Both the position numbers and the translations under genes were made by a program. The notes beneath the pieces were generated by a model, which was not told the DNA's origin, searched no databases, and saw only the letters and a list, made by a program, of their open reading frames with translations. 42,171 nucleotides of DNA from Antarcticimicrobium sp. (GTDB lineage Bacteria > Pseudomonadota > Alphaproteobacteria > Rhodobacterales > Rhodobacteraceae), in the NCBI RefSeq assembly GCF_029212575.1, contig NZ_JARGPK010000049.1:1-42171 (forward strand), written 5' to 3'. Below, piece after piece: positions 24,010-35,361 of the stretch. Within the stretch, counting starts at the first letter, position 1. Every line of letters starts with the position of its first letter.

Positions 24010-25368
24010 CTATGCCTCGGCGCGTGCCAGCCCCTGCCGCCAGAACCTCCACATCAGCAGCACGCCGGCCACCGCCAGCCCACAGGCCAGGCCCAGCCAG
24101 ATGCCCACCCCGCCCAGGCCCAGCGGAAAGCCCAGCGCGTAGGAGGCCGGGATACCCACCCCCCAATAGGCCAGCGCCGCAACCAGCATCGGCACGCCGG
24201 TATCCTGAACCCCGCGCAGCAGGCCCAACGCGATCACCTGCGCGCCATCGACGAGTTGGAACAGCGCCGCCGCCGCCAGGAGCCCCGCGCCGATCACCAG
24301 GATCTGCGGTCGCTCCGGATCGTCGGGATCGAGGAACAGCGAGATCAGCGGGTCGGGCTGGGTCAGGAACAGCGTGATGGTCAGCACCGAGGCCGCCAGC
24401 GACATCGCCGTGACCACCGCCGCCCCGCGCGCCATATGCGCCTTGTCGCGGCGGCCATAGGCATTGCCGGCGCGCACCGTAGCGGCGTTGCTCAAGCCCA
24501 GGTGCACCATGAAGGTCGCGGTCGCCAATTGCAGCGCGATCCCATGCGCGGCCAGTTGCGTGGTGCCGAGCCAGCCCATCATCAGCGCTGAGGCCGAGAA
24601 CAGGCTGATCTCGGTCAGGCTGGTGATGCCGATCGGAACGCCGAGGCGGAACACCCGCGCGAACATCTCCCGGTCCGGGCGCCAGAGGCGGCGGAACAGC
24701 TCCTGCTCGGGCAGGGCACGCGTCACGTAGATCACCACCGCCACCAGCGAAACCATATGCGTGAGGTTCGAGGCCAGCGCTGCCCCCCGGATGCCCATCT
24801 CGGGCAGGCCCCAGTGGCCGAAGATCAGCCCGTAGTTGGCCAGCGCGTTGGCCAGCGCGGCCAGAACCGTGATCCACAGTACCACCTGGGTCCGCTCCAG
24901 CGCTGCGAGGTAGGATTTCAGAACCATCACCAGCAGCGCCGGAAACAGACCCCATCCGGAGATCCGCAGGTAGCGCGCGGCATCCGCCGCCACCTCTGCG
25001 CCTTGCCCGAGGGCCAGCAGGATCGACCCCGACCACCACAAGAGCGGCATCACCGCCACGCTGTACATCACCGACAGCCACAGCCCCATGCGGGTGGCGC
25101 GGCGCGCGCTGGTCTCGTCGCCCGCCGCGTTGGCCGCGGCCACCATCGGCATCACCGCCCAGCCGAAACCGGCGCCGGTCAGGAACAGAACGAAGAAATA
25201 ACTGCCGGCGAGGGTCACGGCTGCCAGTGCCTCGACCCCGTACCAGCCCACCATGATGGTGTCGGTCAACCCGATTGCGAATTGCGCCAGGTGCCCACCC
25301 ACCAGCGGCAGACCCAGCAGGGCCACGGCGCGCACATGGCCGCCATATGTCATCAGTTCGCGCGTCAT
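24010..25368 (-). CDS. MATE-family multidrug/cation antiporter (NorM-like)
   Basis: 452 residues, about twelve membrane helices in two halves. The sequence starts MTYGGHVRAVALLGLPLVGGHLAQFAIGLTDTIMVGWYG, a typical MATE first helix pair, and the second half begins LGVPIGITSLTEISLFSASALMMGWLG. It is predicted to export organic cations or drugs in exchange for Na+ or H+. It lies alone between tRNA-Gly and the metal transporter, 38 bases from the latter and on the same strand, so cotranscription is possible. The substrate cannot be told from sequence. Confidence 0.88.
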   Translation of the reverse strand: MTRELMTYGGHVRAVALLGLPLVGGHLAQFAIGLTDTIMVGWYGVEALAAVTLAGSYFFVLFLTGAGFGWAVMPMVAAANAAGDETSARRATRMGLWLSVMYSVAVMPLLWWSGSILLALGQGAEVAADAARYLRISGWGLFPALLVMVLKSYLAALERTQVVLWITVLAALANALANYGLIFGHWGLPEMGIRGAALASNLTHMVSLVAVVIYVTRALPEQELFRRLWRPDREMFARVFRLGVPIGITSLTEISLFSASALMMGWLGTTQLAAHGIALQLATATFMVHLGLSNAATVRAGNAYGRRDKAHMARGAAVVTAMSLAASVLTITLFLTQPDPLISLFLDPDDPERPQILVIGAGLLAAAALFQLVDGAQVIALGLLRGVQDTGVPMLVAALAYWGVGIPASYALGFPLGLGGVGIWLGLACGLAVAGVLLMWRFWRQGLARAEA

Positions 25369-25406
25369 TCAGGCGGCTTAGGCGCAACGCGCCGTGCGGG
25401 CAAGCC

Positions 25407-26321
25407 TCAGATCAATCGCAGCATGATCGGGACCGCGACGGCAAACACCGCCAACCCGGCGGCCAGTTCCAGTACCGCCGACACGCGTATCGCAGCGGGG
25501 CCGCTCCAGCGCTCCATCGCACCGGCCCGAAACAGCGTCGCGGCCAGCGCCACCGCCACCGTCACGCAGGCGGTGCCCAGCGCCATCGCAAAGGCCCCGG
25601 CGATGCCGGCCATTGCGATGCCCATCTGCCAGGTCAGCACCAGGATGAAGATCGCGCCGGTGCAAGGGCGCGCGGCAACCGACGCGATCACCGCCAGCGC
25701 ATCGCGCAGCCCGTGCACCCGCCCGGCCTCCTCCAGGGTCGGGCCGTGGCGGTGGCCGCAGTTTTCGCAGATGCCATCCGGCCCTTGGTCGTGATCGTGG
25801 TCATGGCGGGGCTGCCGCTGTGTGCGGGCCATGCACATAAGCCGCCGCGCCCCACGCCAGGCCAGCCACAGGCCGACCAGTGCGATCATGCCATAGCTGA
25901 GCGGCGCAAACAGGTCTTCGGCCGCGCCCACCAGCTGGCGCCGGCCCCAGCCGAACAGGCCCAGCGCGGCATAGACCAGCGCCACCGCGCTGGCCGCCTG
26001 TGCCAGCGACGCCCCCAGCGCCAGCGCCGAGAGCCGCAGCACCGGCACTCGCCGCGCTACGCCATAGCCGCCGATCACGATCTTGCCGTGCCCCGGCCCG
26101 GCGGCGTGAAAGAACCCATAGGCGAAACAGAGCCCGAGCAGCGCGGCAAGCGCGCCCGGTTCGCCCGCCCTGAGCGCCCGCAGCCCCTGCGCCATGGCGA
26201 CCTGTGCCCGCTGCTGGCCCGTGATTGCCGTATGCGTCACCCAATCGGCCCCGCCGAATCCCCAAAGCCACAGCGCCGCCCCCACGACCGTGAGCGCCCC
26301 GGCCCAGCTCACCCAGCGCAT
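25407..26321 (-). CDS. NicO/RcnA-family nickel/cobalt transporter
   Basis: 304 residues, about six to seven membrane helices. The signature [17 protein letters not shown] is near residue 72. A His/Asp-rich loop (RHDHDHDQG, then ENCGHRHG) lies near residues 170-195. A second family motif is [14 protein letters not shown]. It is predicted to move Ni2+/Co2+ (efflux or uptake) across the inner membrane, with the His loop binding metal. Its start overlaps the DUF1007 gene end by 13 bases, so they are coupled. The direction of transport is not shown by sequence. Confidence 0.83.
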   Translation of the reverse strand: MRWVSWAGALTVVGAALWLWGFGGADWVTHTAITGQQRAQVAMAQGLRALRAGEPGALAALLGLCFAYGFFHAAGPGHGKIVIGGYGVARRVPVLRLSALALGASLAQAASAVALVYAALGLFGWGRRQLVGAAEDLFAPLSYGMIALVGLWLAWRGARRLMCMARTQRQPRHDHDHDQGPDGICENCGHRHGPTLEEAGRVHGLRDALAVIASVAARPCTGAIFILVLTWQMGIAMAGIAGAFAMALGTACVTVAVALAATLFRAGAMERWSGPAAIRVSAVLELAAGLAVFAVAVPIMLRLI

Positions 26322-26950
26322 CGGATCACAACCGTATCGGCATAGGCGTCGCCCACGGCCGGGAAATCCATCTCAACCTCGTCGGGTGACCTCGCCGCTA
26401 ACAGGGTGTTGAGCCGCGCGTCGGCCGTGTCCTGATCGGCCGGGATCACCTCGGCCCGGCAATCCCCGTCGATCGTGATCCCCAGCCCCAGCCCGTAAGC
26501 GGTGTAAAACCCGGGATCGTAGACCCGCAAGGTCAGCTCCTGTGCCGGCACCGGCTGCGCCAGCGGTCGGAAATGGGACGAGCGGATGCGCCCCTCCACC
26601 GCCGTCACGCCACGGCCCTCGGGCGGTCCCATCGCCACCGGCCCGGCCGCGGTTGAAAGGTAGAGATCGCCCTCGTAGCCATCGATCCAGTTCAGGTCAA
26701 AGCCGTCGATCTGCTCCAGTTCCTCGGGCGTCAGCTGGCCGTCGTAATCGGAGTCCAGCCCCAGATCCTCGAAACTGATCAACGAGTAAAGCTCGTCGTA
26801 TTCCCAGGTGACGGTGACGCCGGTCGCTCTACCGCTCGCGTCCACCGCCACCTGCAAACCGGCGTCGATAAAGACATGCGGATGGGCGGTCGCCGGGCTG
26901 GCCAGGGCGAGGGGAAAAACCAGCAAAAACAGGCGCAAGGCGAAAGGCAT
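26309..26950 (-). CDS. DUF1007 secreted protein, partner of NicO transporter
   Basis: 213 residues. A signal peptide ([22 protein letters not shown]) is followed by [10 protein letters not shown], a His pair that would be at the mature N-terminus, and an EF-hand-like loop [12 protein letters not shown] near residue 66. This is the DUF1007 pattern. Members often adjoin NicO/RcnA-type transporters, and a periplasmic metal-binding or delivery role is proposed for them. The overlap with the transporter start supports one functional unit. The exact metal is unknown. Confidence 0.8.
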   Translation of the reverse strand: MPFALRLFLLVFPLALASPATAHPHVFIDAGLQVAVDASGRATGVTVTWEYDELYSLISFEDLGLDSDYDGQLTPEELEQIDGFDLNWIDGYEGDLYLSTAAGPVAMGPPEGRGVTAVEGRIRSSHFRPLAQPVPAQELTLRVYDPGFYTAYGLGLGITIDGDCRAEVIPADQDTADARLNTLLAARSPDEVEMDFPAVGDAYADTVVIRCAG

Positions 26951-27018
26951 GTGATGAGTTAAGCCGCATTCGCACCCCTGGCAAGATCCGGCACCGTCAG
27001 GCGGCGCCGCACCGCCGA

Positions 27019-28008
27019 TCAGCGCGCGATGCGCTTGTCGGGATGTTGGGCCGTGCCGAGGATATGATCGGTGCGGTGCACGACATGTTGCGCCTGCCCG
27101 ACGATCAGCGGGTCGGGTGCCCCCACCACCTCGTGATCCTTGTCCGGGTAGTCGATCGAGGCCAGGAAATGCCGCATGCAGTTCAGCCGGGCGCGTTTCT
27201 TGTCATTCGATTTGACGATGGTCCAGGGGGCGTCGGCGGTGTCGGTGTAAAAGAACATCGCCTCTTTCGCCTCGGTGTAATCGTCCCACTTGTCGAGCGA
27301 GGCCTTGTCGATCGGGGACAGTTTCCACTGTTTCAACGGATCGGTCTCGCGCGACTGGAACCGGCGCTGCTGTTCCGCCCGGGTGACCGAGAACCAGTAC
27401 TTGTACAGATGGATACCCGACCGGACCAGCATCCGCTCCAGCTCCGGCGTCTGGCGCATGAACTCGAGGTATTCGTTCGGTGTGCAAAACCCCATCACCC
27501 GCTCGACCCCGGCGCGGTTGTACCAGGACCGGTCGTAGAACACCATTTCGCCGCTGGTCGGCAACTCCTGGACATAGCGCTGAAAGAACCACTGTCCCTT
27601 CTCCTCCCAGGTTGGCTTGTTGAGCGCAACGATACGGGCCGAGCGGGGGTTGAGATGCTCCATAAACCGCTTGATCGTGCCGCCCTTTCCGGCGGCGTCA
27701 CGCCCCTCGAACAGCAGCACGAATTTCTCGCCGGTCTCTTGCGCCCAGAGTTGAACCTTGAGCAGTTCGGCCTGCAACTGCGCCTTTTCCGCCTCATAGG
27801 CTCGGCGCCCCAGTTTCTTGCGATAGGGATAGCGCCCGGTTTCGAAGGCGCGGCGCACCTCCTCGCGGCTGGGCGGTGTCGCCGGGCGGGGAGCGGACGG
27901 GGCCGGCTGTGGCGGAGAAGAAACCTCCTCCGCAGGCGCCGCCGCCGGTTCGGTCTTCACGTCAGTCTGCGTCGGGGTGGGCACTGTGGCGGGGGTTGGC
28001 ATAGGCAA
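27019..28008 (-). CDS. ppk2: Polyphosphate kinase 2 (PPK2 family)
   Basis: 329 residues. The first 50 are Pro/Thr/Ala-rich and probably disordered. The catalytic domain has the Walker A FEGRDAAGKGGTIKR near residue 101, the Walker B/lid segment FYDRSWYNRAGVERVMGF and conserved WKLSPIDKASLDKWDDYTEAKEAMF. It transfers phosphate between polyphosphate and nucleotides, generating GTP/ATP or polyphosphate. GGAGAA six bases before the ATG supports the start. It is monocistronic, with an AT-rich upstream gap of 150 bases shared with the divergent hydrolase at 28161. Confidence 0.92.
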   Translation of the reverse strand: MPMPTPATVPTPTQTDVKTEPAAAPAEEVSSPPQPAPSAPRPATPPSREEVRRAFETGRYPYRKKLGRRAYEAEKAQLQAELLKVQLWAQETGEKFVLLFEGRDAAGKGGTIKRFMEHLNPRSARIVALNKPTWEEKGQWFFQRYVQELPTSGEMVFYDRSWYNRAGVERVMGFCTPNEYLEFMRQTPELERMLVRSGIHLYKYWFSVTRAEQQRRFQSRETDPLKQWKLSPIDKASLDKWDDYTEAKEAMFFYTDTADAPWTIVKSNDKKRARLNCMRHFLASIDYPDKDHEVVGAPDPLIVGQAQHVVHRTDHILGTAQHPDKRIAR

Positions 28009-28160
28009 TTCTCCATCTGAAAAATTATGAGTTCAATGCTAACCTTTTTCCGGGTTCACCGCGTTGATCCCCATCAATCCCGCCGCACCAACGGCGCGCG
28101 CGACCCCGCGTCATCGCGGCGGGCCATTGCCCGGCGCCCCCGTACGGTTAGAGTGAAGCC

Positions 28161-29039
28161 ATGAGAACCGAGATCATCGACCTGAACGGCCATCCGTTTC
28201 ACATCCGCCGCTGGGGCGACCCGGCCAAGCCGCCGCTGCTCTTGCTGCACGGGTTCCCCGAATACAGCGGCGCCTGGGCCGATCTGGCCCCCTACCTCAC
28301 CGACCGGTTTCACTGCATCGCGCCGGACCAACGCGGCTATGGCCAAAGCTGGGCGCCGGACGACGTGGCGCTGTATCGCGGCTCGCAACTGGTGGGCGAC
28401 ATGGCGGCGCTGATCGACCATATCGGCGGGCCACTCACCGTGATGGGGCACGACTGGGGCGCGGCGGTGGCCTATGGGCTGGCGATGTTCCGCCCCAAGC
28501 TGGTCAGCCGGCTGATCATCGCCAACGGCGTGCACCCGGCGCCGTTCCAGCGCGCGCTGGCCGCCGGCGGGGCACAGGCCGAGGCCTCGCAATACATCCT
28601 TTCCCTGCGCCGCGAGGGCTCGGAGCGGTATTTCTCCGCCAATGATTTCGAGAAGATGAAGGCGCTGTTCCTCGCCAGGATGAACAACGCCTGGATGACG
28701 CCGGACAAGCTGGCCGAGTACACCGCCGAATGGTCGCGGCCCGGGCGGCTCAAGACCATGATCCACTGGTACCGCGCCTCGCCGCTGCAGGTCGCAGCGC
28801 CCGGCGCGCCGATCACCGACCTGCCCGAGATGCCGCGCGAGCGGTTGATGGTGCGCTGTCCGCACCTGCTGATCTGGGGGCGGGGCGATACCGCGCTGCT
28901 GCCCGAGGCGACCGAGGGGTTGGAGGATTTCGCCCCCGATCTCACGCGGGTGGAATTCGAGGCGGCCGATCACTGGATCTGCCACCAGATCCCCCAGAAG
29001 GTGGCCCAGGCGATCAAGGATTGGTTGCCCGGGGCCTAA
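28161..29039 (+). CDS. Alpha/beta hydrolase, epoxide hydrolase/haloacetate dehalogenase-like
   Basis: 292 residues. The oxyanion motif is LLHGFPEYSGAW. The nucleophile is Asp in MGHDWGAAVAYG, as in epoxide hydrolases and haloalkanoate dehalogenases rather than Ser esterases. The catalytic His is in ADHWICHQIPQKV. It would act on an epoxide or C-halogen bond. The stop overlaps the stop of the convergent DMSP lyase gene by 4 bases (29036-29039), so the two transcripts run into each other. The natural substrate is not predictable. Confidence 0.8.
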   Translation: MRTEIIDLNGHPFHIRRWGDPAKPPLLLLHGFPEYSGAWADLAPYLTDRFHCIAPDQRGYGQSWAPDDVALYRGSQLVGDMAALIDHIGGPLTVMGHDWGAAVAYGLAMFRPKLVSRLIIANGVHPAPFQRALAAGGAQAEASQYILSLRREGSERYFSANDFEKMKALFLARMNNAWMTPDKLAEYTAEWSRPGRLKTMIHWYRASPLQVAAPGAPITDLPEMPRERLMVRCPHLLIWGRGDTALLPEATEGLEDFAPDLTRVEFEAADHWICHQIPQKVAQAIKDWLPGA

Positions 29040-29716
29040 CGCGCCTTGCGGGTGAACACCATCTTTTGATCCGACAGATCGCCCTTGTCGCCGATCCAGG
29101 CATAGGCCAGCAGCGCCGGATCGCGGTCGCCCACGGTGATCCGGTGCAGATGCTCGGGCGGGTTGAAGATCATCGAGCCGGGCGCATAGACGCCCTGATG
29201 GTTCTCGGACACCGCGCCGGAAAGGCAGATGTAGCTTTCGGTGATGCCGCGGTGGGCATGGGCGGGATAGGTGCAGCCCGGCGCGAAAAGCACCACGCCC
29301 AGGATCAGCTCGTCGATCACCACCGGCCCGTGCGGACCGCAAAGCTCGGCATAGGCATAGCTGCCGCTCAGCCCCTTGGGCACCTTTTCGTAGCCATGTT
29401 GCCAGGACAGCAGCGGCGCCACCGATTCCAGCGCCCGCACCACCGGGGCCAGGTTCTGTTCGCGCCCCAGGTCCAGCGCCCGTTTCAGATGCGCGGTCAC
29501 CGGCTTGTCGGTGGGCGGCTGCGGCGCCACCACCGGGTTTTTCGAGGTGCCCCGCCGCAATGCCTCGCGCACCGCGCGCTGGTGACTGCGGATGCGGGGG
29601 CTGCCGCCGGAGGGGAGAAAGCGGTAGAGCTCGTAAAACTCGCGGAACAGGTATCCCCAGTCGGGGCAGGATTTCAGCCGGGTTTCGGGCGCGGTGGCCT
29701 CTGTCAGTTCCATCAT
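29036..29716 (-). CDS. dddL: Cupin DMSP lyase, DddL-like
   Basis: 226 residues. The C-terminal half holds the cupin metal site: PAHAHRGITESYICLSG gives His, His and Glu with Tyr in the ligand loop, and a later His is in PPEHLHRITVG. The N-terminal half is the helical domain seen in this family (YLFREFYELYRFLPSGG). Length and motifs fit DddL-type enzymes, which cleave dimethylsulfoniopropionate to DMS and acrylate, rather than the shorter DddQ or DddW. No prpE/acuI/dddD neighbours are present. It is divergent from parE, 189 bases away. Confidence is moderate since I rely on motif memory. Confidence 0.72.
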   Translation of the reverse strand: MMELTEATAPETRLKSCPDWGYLFREFYELYRFLPSGGSPRIRSHQRAVREALRRGTSKNPVVAPQPPTDKPVTAHLKRALDLGREQNLAPVVRALESVAPLLSWQHGYEKVPKGLSGSYAYAELCGPHGPVVIDELILGVVLFAPGCTYPAHAHRGITESYICLSGAVSENHQGVYAPGSMIFNPPEHLHRITVGDRDPALLAYAWIGDKGDLSDQKMVFTRKAR

Positions 29717-29905
29717 TCCATACTACCTTCGCGCGCGGGAGTCTTCGTGCCATCGCATGCGGTCAACCGGGGCGGGCTGCTTGCCGGAAAACGACACCGG
29801 ATCGCCCCGCAGCGCCACTGGCCGCCCGGCACGGCCACGGCATCTTCCCCCCGCCTTGCCGCTCTGGCATACTGGCCTCCAACCAAGAAAAAGAGCAGCA
29901 GCCCC

Positions 29906-31864
<1,959 letters not shown>

Positions 31865-31870
31865 TGCGTT

Positions 31871-32590
31871 TCAATCAAGCCCAAGCAACCAATCTGGAAC
31901 CTCTGACCGTTTCGGCATATCGGAAAAGTCGCGGCGTTCAATCCTTTCTTTTAACTGCCTTTCAAAATTTTCTTCTTCCTGAGTAGAAAGGTACAGGAGT
32001 TCCAAAACGCGCATTTCATCTTCAGGGGGAAGTCCTACATCTAAGGAGAGGGACATGTCTAAATACTCTTGATGAATCCATTGTAACAATTCACCTAGGC
32101 AATCAATTAATTCCTGAACTTTCGCGCGACTCGCTGTCTCTAATGTAGCGCCGCCGCGAGCAACATCGTAATCTAGGTGAGAGAGCTTTCTATTTCTCCA
32201 GTCTCTCGCAAAAGTTGCTCCTTCATCAAACCTTGCCATGAACTCTTCAAAAATAGACATATCACTGTTTTCAATATGCTTCTCCAAAACGCGAAACGTA
32301 AGATTTTTTCGCGCTCCATTTCCTCTTCCTGTTTCTATGGGATCAGTAATGCGGCACAATCCAGTTATTACAGATTCAAATAAGGTACGCTCGACCTCTC
32401 GAAAGAAGATGCCGGATACCTTATTTAAAAGGTCAATTCTTTGTTGATTGACTCCAAACAAACTTTTGTAAAAGCGCCATTGTACTGCGATATTAAAGTA
32501 TGAATTTTGTAAATTGAATAAGTCCGTGCCGAAGTCCGGCCCGAAATCTTCAATGTATTTAGCTAGATTCTCGTTTTCGGCGTTGGTCAC
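31871..32590 (-). CDS. AbiU2/HEPN-like protein, AT-rich insert
   Basis: 239 residues, starting at GTG (32590) with a GAGG nine bases upstream. The protein is helical and has RDWRNRKLSHLDYD at residues 129-142. Arg132-x5-His138 matches the Rx4-6H motif of HEPN RNases, and the whole resembles HEPN_AbiU2 proteins (FREVERTLFESVITGLCRITD; RKNLTF; RDWRNR). The base composition is clearly AT-richer than all neighbours, suggesting horizontal gain. It ends 6 bases after parE. No partner antitoxin gene is visible. An RNase or abortive-infection role is inferred. Confidence 0.7.
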   Translation of the reverse strand: MTNAENENLAKYIEDFGPDFGTDLFNLQNSYFNIAVQWRFYKSLFGVNQQRIDLLNKVSGIFFREVERTLFESVITGLCRITDPIETGRGNGARKNLTFRVLEKHIENSDMSIFEEFMARFDEGATFARDWRNRKLSHLDYDVARGGATLETASRAKVQELIDCLGELLQWIHQEYLDMSLSLDVGLPPEDEMRVLELLYLSTQEEENFERQLKERIERRDFSDMPKRSEVPDWLLGLD

Positions 32591-32654
32591 TTACGGATAC
32601 CTCAAGGGAAGAAATTTTTGGGGTGTTCAGATTAATTCCCGTTTTCTAGGCTCT

Positions 32655-32688
<34 letters not shown>

Positions 32689-32875
32689 GCTGCACGTAAC
32701 TTTCCGTTAAATCGGGGAGTTTTCGGCCCGTTTTGTACGACATCCGTGAACAGGCTGGTAAGACATCGTTTCTTTCCCCGTCCGCCCCGCGAAGCCGGGG
32801 ATCTCTCGCCACCGGGGGCAGGAGGGTCCAGGTCTCCGCTGCGCCGCGCCCGGACTGACTGGGCAGGGGACAAGC

Positions 32876-32909
32876 AAAAGGCCCGCCCCCTGATCCGGGG
32901 ACGGGCCTT
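32876..32909 (-). terminator. Rho-independent terminator of the peptidoglycan-binding protein gene
   Basis: Stem AAGGCCCG.CCCC / GGGG.CGGGCCTT with one mismatch, followed on the minus strand by TTTT, 23 bases beyond the stop codon. Confidence 0.7.
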
Positions 32910-32931
32910 GCGCATTCTTTCAAGGCGTCGG

Positions 32932-34188
32932 TCACTCGTTGGCGGTGCCGAAGACCGGCAGCGCGCCGCCGGAGGCGGCCTGGAGCACCTGGGCGCGGCC
33001 CTGGTTCTGGCCCAGAACCGTCTGGCCGTTGGCGACAGCGGTCATTGCCACCTGCATCCAGGAGGCGGCCTGTTGCGGTGCGGCGCTGAGCGTGCCGAAG
33101 CCCTCGCGCAACTGGTGGCTGACCATCTCGCCATAGCCGCCCTGGCCGGCCGAGGTCAGCAGCACCGCGCTGGCCAGCGCGACCCGCGCGTTGTCGGCGC
33201 GGTAGCCGGCGCCGAGGCAGACCTTGCCACCGGAGACCAGCTGCGCCATCGGCTGACCGGAGCTTTCGAGGAAGGCTTTGGTCTTGGCCATGACCTGACC
33301 GGCCTGCAGGCTCTCGATGCCCTGAAGCTGCGGCTCGATCGCCTGGGCCAGCCCGTCGCACTGCGCCTCGATCTGCTCGCGCGTCATGTTGGGGATCGAG
33401 GCCTCGATCCGGGCGCTGTCCGACATCGCCTGGGTGCGGGCGAGGCAGAACTGTTCGTTCAGGGCAAAGCCGGCGTCGGTGATGCTGGCGGCGGTGCGCA
33501 GCCCGCCGTTGGCCGCGGTGTTCACGCTGACCTGGTCGCAGTGATCGCGGATCGAGCGCTCCGCCGGGGCGAAGTTGAACTGCGGCAGGTTGCTGCCGCT
33601 GGTGTCGGCGCGGGCGGTGACCGGTTCGGGCTGGGTCTGAACCGGGGCCGGCATGGGCGCCGGTGTCGGCGCGGTGGCCATCTGGGGCTGCATCTGGGTG
33701 CCCGGCGTGGCGATGCCGAGCTGTTCGTTGCGATAGGTGCGCAGCAGCCCGGGGTGGCCCTGGGTGGCGACGATCTGGGCGTAGGGCGCCATGTGCGCGC
33801 TGGCCATCGCGCGCTGATGGCTGCCCAGAAGGAAGCTGGTTTCATGCGGGTCGAGATAGCCATCGACGCCATAGCCCATGTCGGCCTGGTAGCGGCGGAT
33901 GCCGGTGCGGCTGTTGCGACCGAGGACGCCGTCGGCATATCCGACGTTGTAGCCGAAGTAGTTCAGCGCCACCTGCACCTGGCGGTTCTCCTCGCGCTGG
34001 GTCGAGGAAACGCCGGTACGCCGGACGGTGGTGCGGCGCGTCTTGTTCTTGTTCATCTCGTTGACGATGATTCCGCCCAGCAGCGCCCCGCCGAGCAGGG
34101 CGGCGGCGTCATCCGCCTTGGCGCGCTCGACGCCGACGACAACCATGCTGGCCGCGGCCAGGGATGCACAGAGATTTCGTTTCCACAT
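32932..34188 (-). CDS. Secreted protein with peptidoglycan-binding-like domain
   Basis: 418 residues. A signal peptide (MWKRNLCASLAAASMVVVGVERAKA) is followed by a Gly/Ala-rich hydrophobic segment (ALLGGALLGGIIVNEM). Residues about 65-110 (REENRQVQVALNYFGYNVGYADGVLG, then GIRRYQADMGYGVDGYL) match the putative peptidoglycan-binding fold PG_binding_1. A Pro/Ala/Thr-rich linker and a C-terminal helical region with several Cys follow. The start at 34188 is chosen for the signal peptide and a GGA upstream. It would act in the periplasm. The C-terminal part (about residue 200 on) is unrecognised. Confidence 0.75.
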   Translation of the reverse strand: MWKRNLCASLAAASMVVVGVERAKADDAAALLGGALLGGIIVNEMNKNKTRRTTVRRTGVSSTQREENRQVQVALNYFGYNVGYADGVLGRNSRTGIRRYQADMGYGVDGYLDPHETSFLLGSHQRAMASAHMAPYAQIVATQGHPGLLRTYRNEQLGIATPGTQMQPQMATAPTPAPMPAPVQTQPEPVTARADTSGSNLPQFNFAPAERSIRDHCDQVSVNTAANGGLRTAASITDAGFALNEQFCLARTQAMSDSARIEASIPNMTREQIEAQCDGLAQAIEPQLQGIESLQAGQVMAKTKAFLESSGQPMAQLVSGGKVCLGAGYRADNARVALASAVLLTSAGQGGYGEMVSHQLREGFGTLSAAPQQAASWMQVAMTAVANGQTVLGQNQGRAQVLQAASGGALPVFGTANE

Positions 34189-34308
34189 TTCCAATATCCT
34201 CACCAATGGTGGCGGGCCGAGCTGTTGCGGAGGGCCCGCAGGGGCGGCGCGGCACGCTGGAATAAGATTACCCGATGCCGGGTAGCAGACCACGCCGGGC
34301 CGCGACTG

Positions 34309-35361
34309 TCAAGAGTCGCGCCCTGAAACCGCGCTGGGAGGCGCCGTTTCGCCGTCCTTGCCCGCCGCTGGCCGGGTCCAGGCGGGTTCCGCCGGTCGCG
34401 GGGTGGCGAAGCGCAGGGTCGAGCGCCCGGCGTGCTTGGCGTCGTAGAGCGCCAGGTCGGCCAGGCGCAGCAGGCCCGCAGGGCTGACCAGCGGCTGCTC
34501 GACCGAAGGCGCGATGCCGATGCTGGCCGAGATCGCGCAAGGCCGCCCCTGGAACAGCATCGGCTGTTGCAGCCGGTCGATCAGCCGTTCGGCGATGCGG
34601 CGCAGGCGGGGCCGGTCGGTCAGGTTGTCGAAGACGATCACGAACTCGTCGCCGCCGACGCGGGCCACGGTATCCTCCTGCCGGGTCTCCTCGACCAGGA
34701 TGCGGGCGACCTGCTGCAGCACGTGATCGCCGGCGGCGTGGCCCAGCGAATCGTTCACCTGCTTGAAGAAATCCAGGTCGATGTGCATCACCGAATAGGG
34801 CATGCCGCTAGCGGCCTTTCGGGTCAGAACGTGGTCCATGGCGCGGCGGTTCTTGAGCCCGGTCAGCGTGTCGGTAAAGGCCTGCTCCTCGGCCGAGATC
34901 CGCGCCGTCTGGAGCCGCCGGCTGAGCTGGCCGTATTCGCCCATCACGGCCGATTTTGCCTCGACCAGGTAGAGCAGTTCGATGGCCAGGCTGGTGGCGG
35001 CGAAATCTGCGCTGGTCAGGGCATAGTCGCGCACCGCGTCGATCAGCGAGATGCCGAAGGAGAGGTCGATCACCGCGCCGCCCGGAAGCGGCACGATCTG
35101 GCCCTTGAGTGCGGTGTGCGGGGCATCCCGGAAGGCGACGCCGAGCTTGCCCTCGCCGGTCAGCAGATCGGCAAAGCAGCCCACCTTGCGCGGGCGGGTC
35201 AGGTCGAACAGATCGAGAAACCGCTGCCCCGGCATGGGGGTTTCGGGGCGCAGCTTTTGCAGGGTCGGCCCGACGCGGCGGATCACGCCGCTGTCGTCCA
35301 CCAGCAGATGCATCGGGCAGAGCCGGGCCAGTATCCCGGCCAGCGTGTCCTCGGCGATCAT
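34309..35361 (-). CDS. HNOBA-domain diguanylate cyclase, partner of H-NOX
   Basis: 350 residues. Residues about 10-110 (CPMHLLVDDSGVIRRVG and LFDLTRPRKV) look like the HNOBA PAS-like domain that in guanylate cyclases follows the heme NO-binding domain. A helical linker (about 115-160, ELLYLVEAKSAVMGEYGQLSRRL) leads to a GGDEF domain with DTLTGLKNRRA and the intact catalytic GGDEF (236-240). RxxD at 227-230 forms the inhibitory I-site, so an active feedback-controlled c-di-GMP synthase is expected. Its ATG overlaps the H-NOX stop, so NO/heme sensing is likely relayed to c-di-GMP through protein contact. Confidence 0.85.
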   Translation of the reverse strand: MIAEDTLAGILARLCPMHLLVDDSGVIRRVGPTLQKLRPETPMPGQRFLDLFDLTRPRKVGCFADLLTGEGKLGVAFRDAPHTALKGQIVPLPGGAVIDLSFGISLIDAVRDYALTSADFAATSLAIELLYLVEAKSAVMGEYGQLSRRLQTARISAEEQAFTDTLTGLKNRRAMDHVLTRKAASGMPYSVMHIDLDFFKQVNDSLGHAAGDHVLQQVARILVEETRQEDTVARVGGDEFVIVFDNLTDRPRLRRIAERLIDRLQQPMLFQGRPCAISASIGIAPSVEQPLVSPAGLLRLADLALYDAKHAGRSTLRFATPRPAEPAWTRPAAGKDGETAPPSAVSGRDS

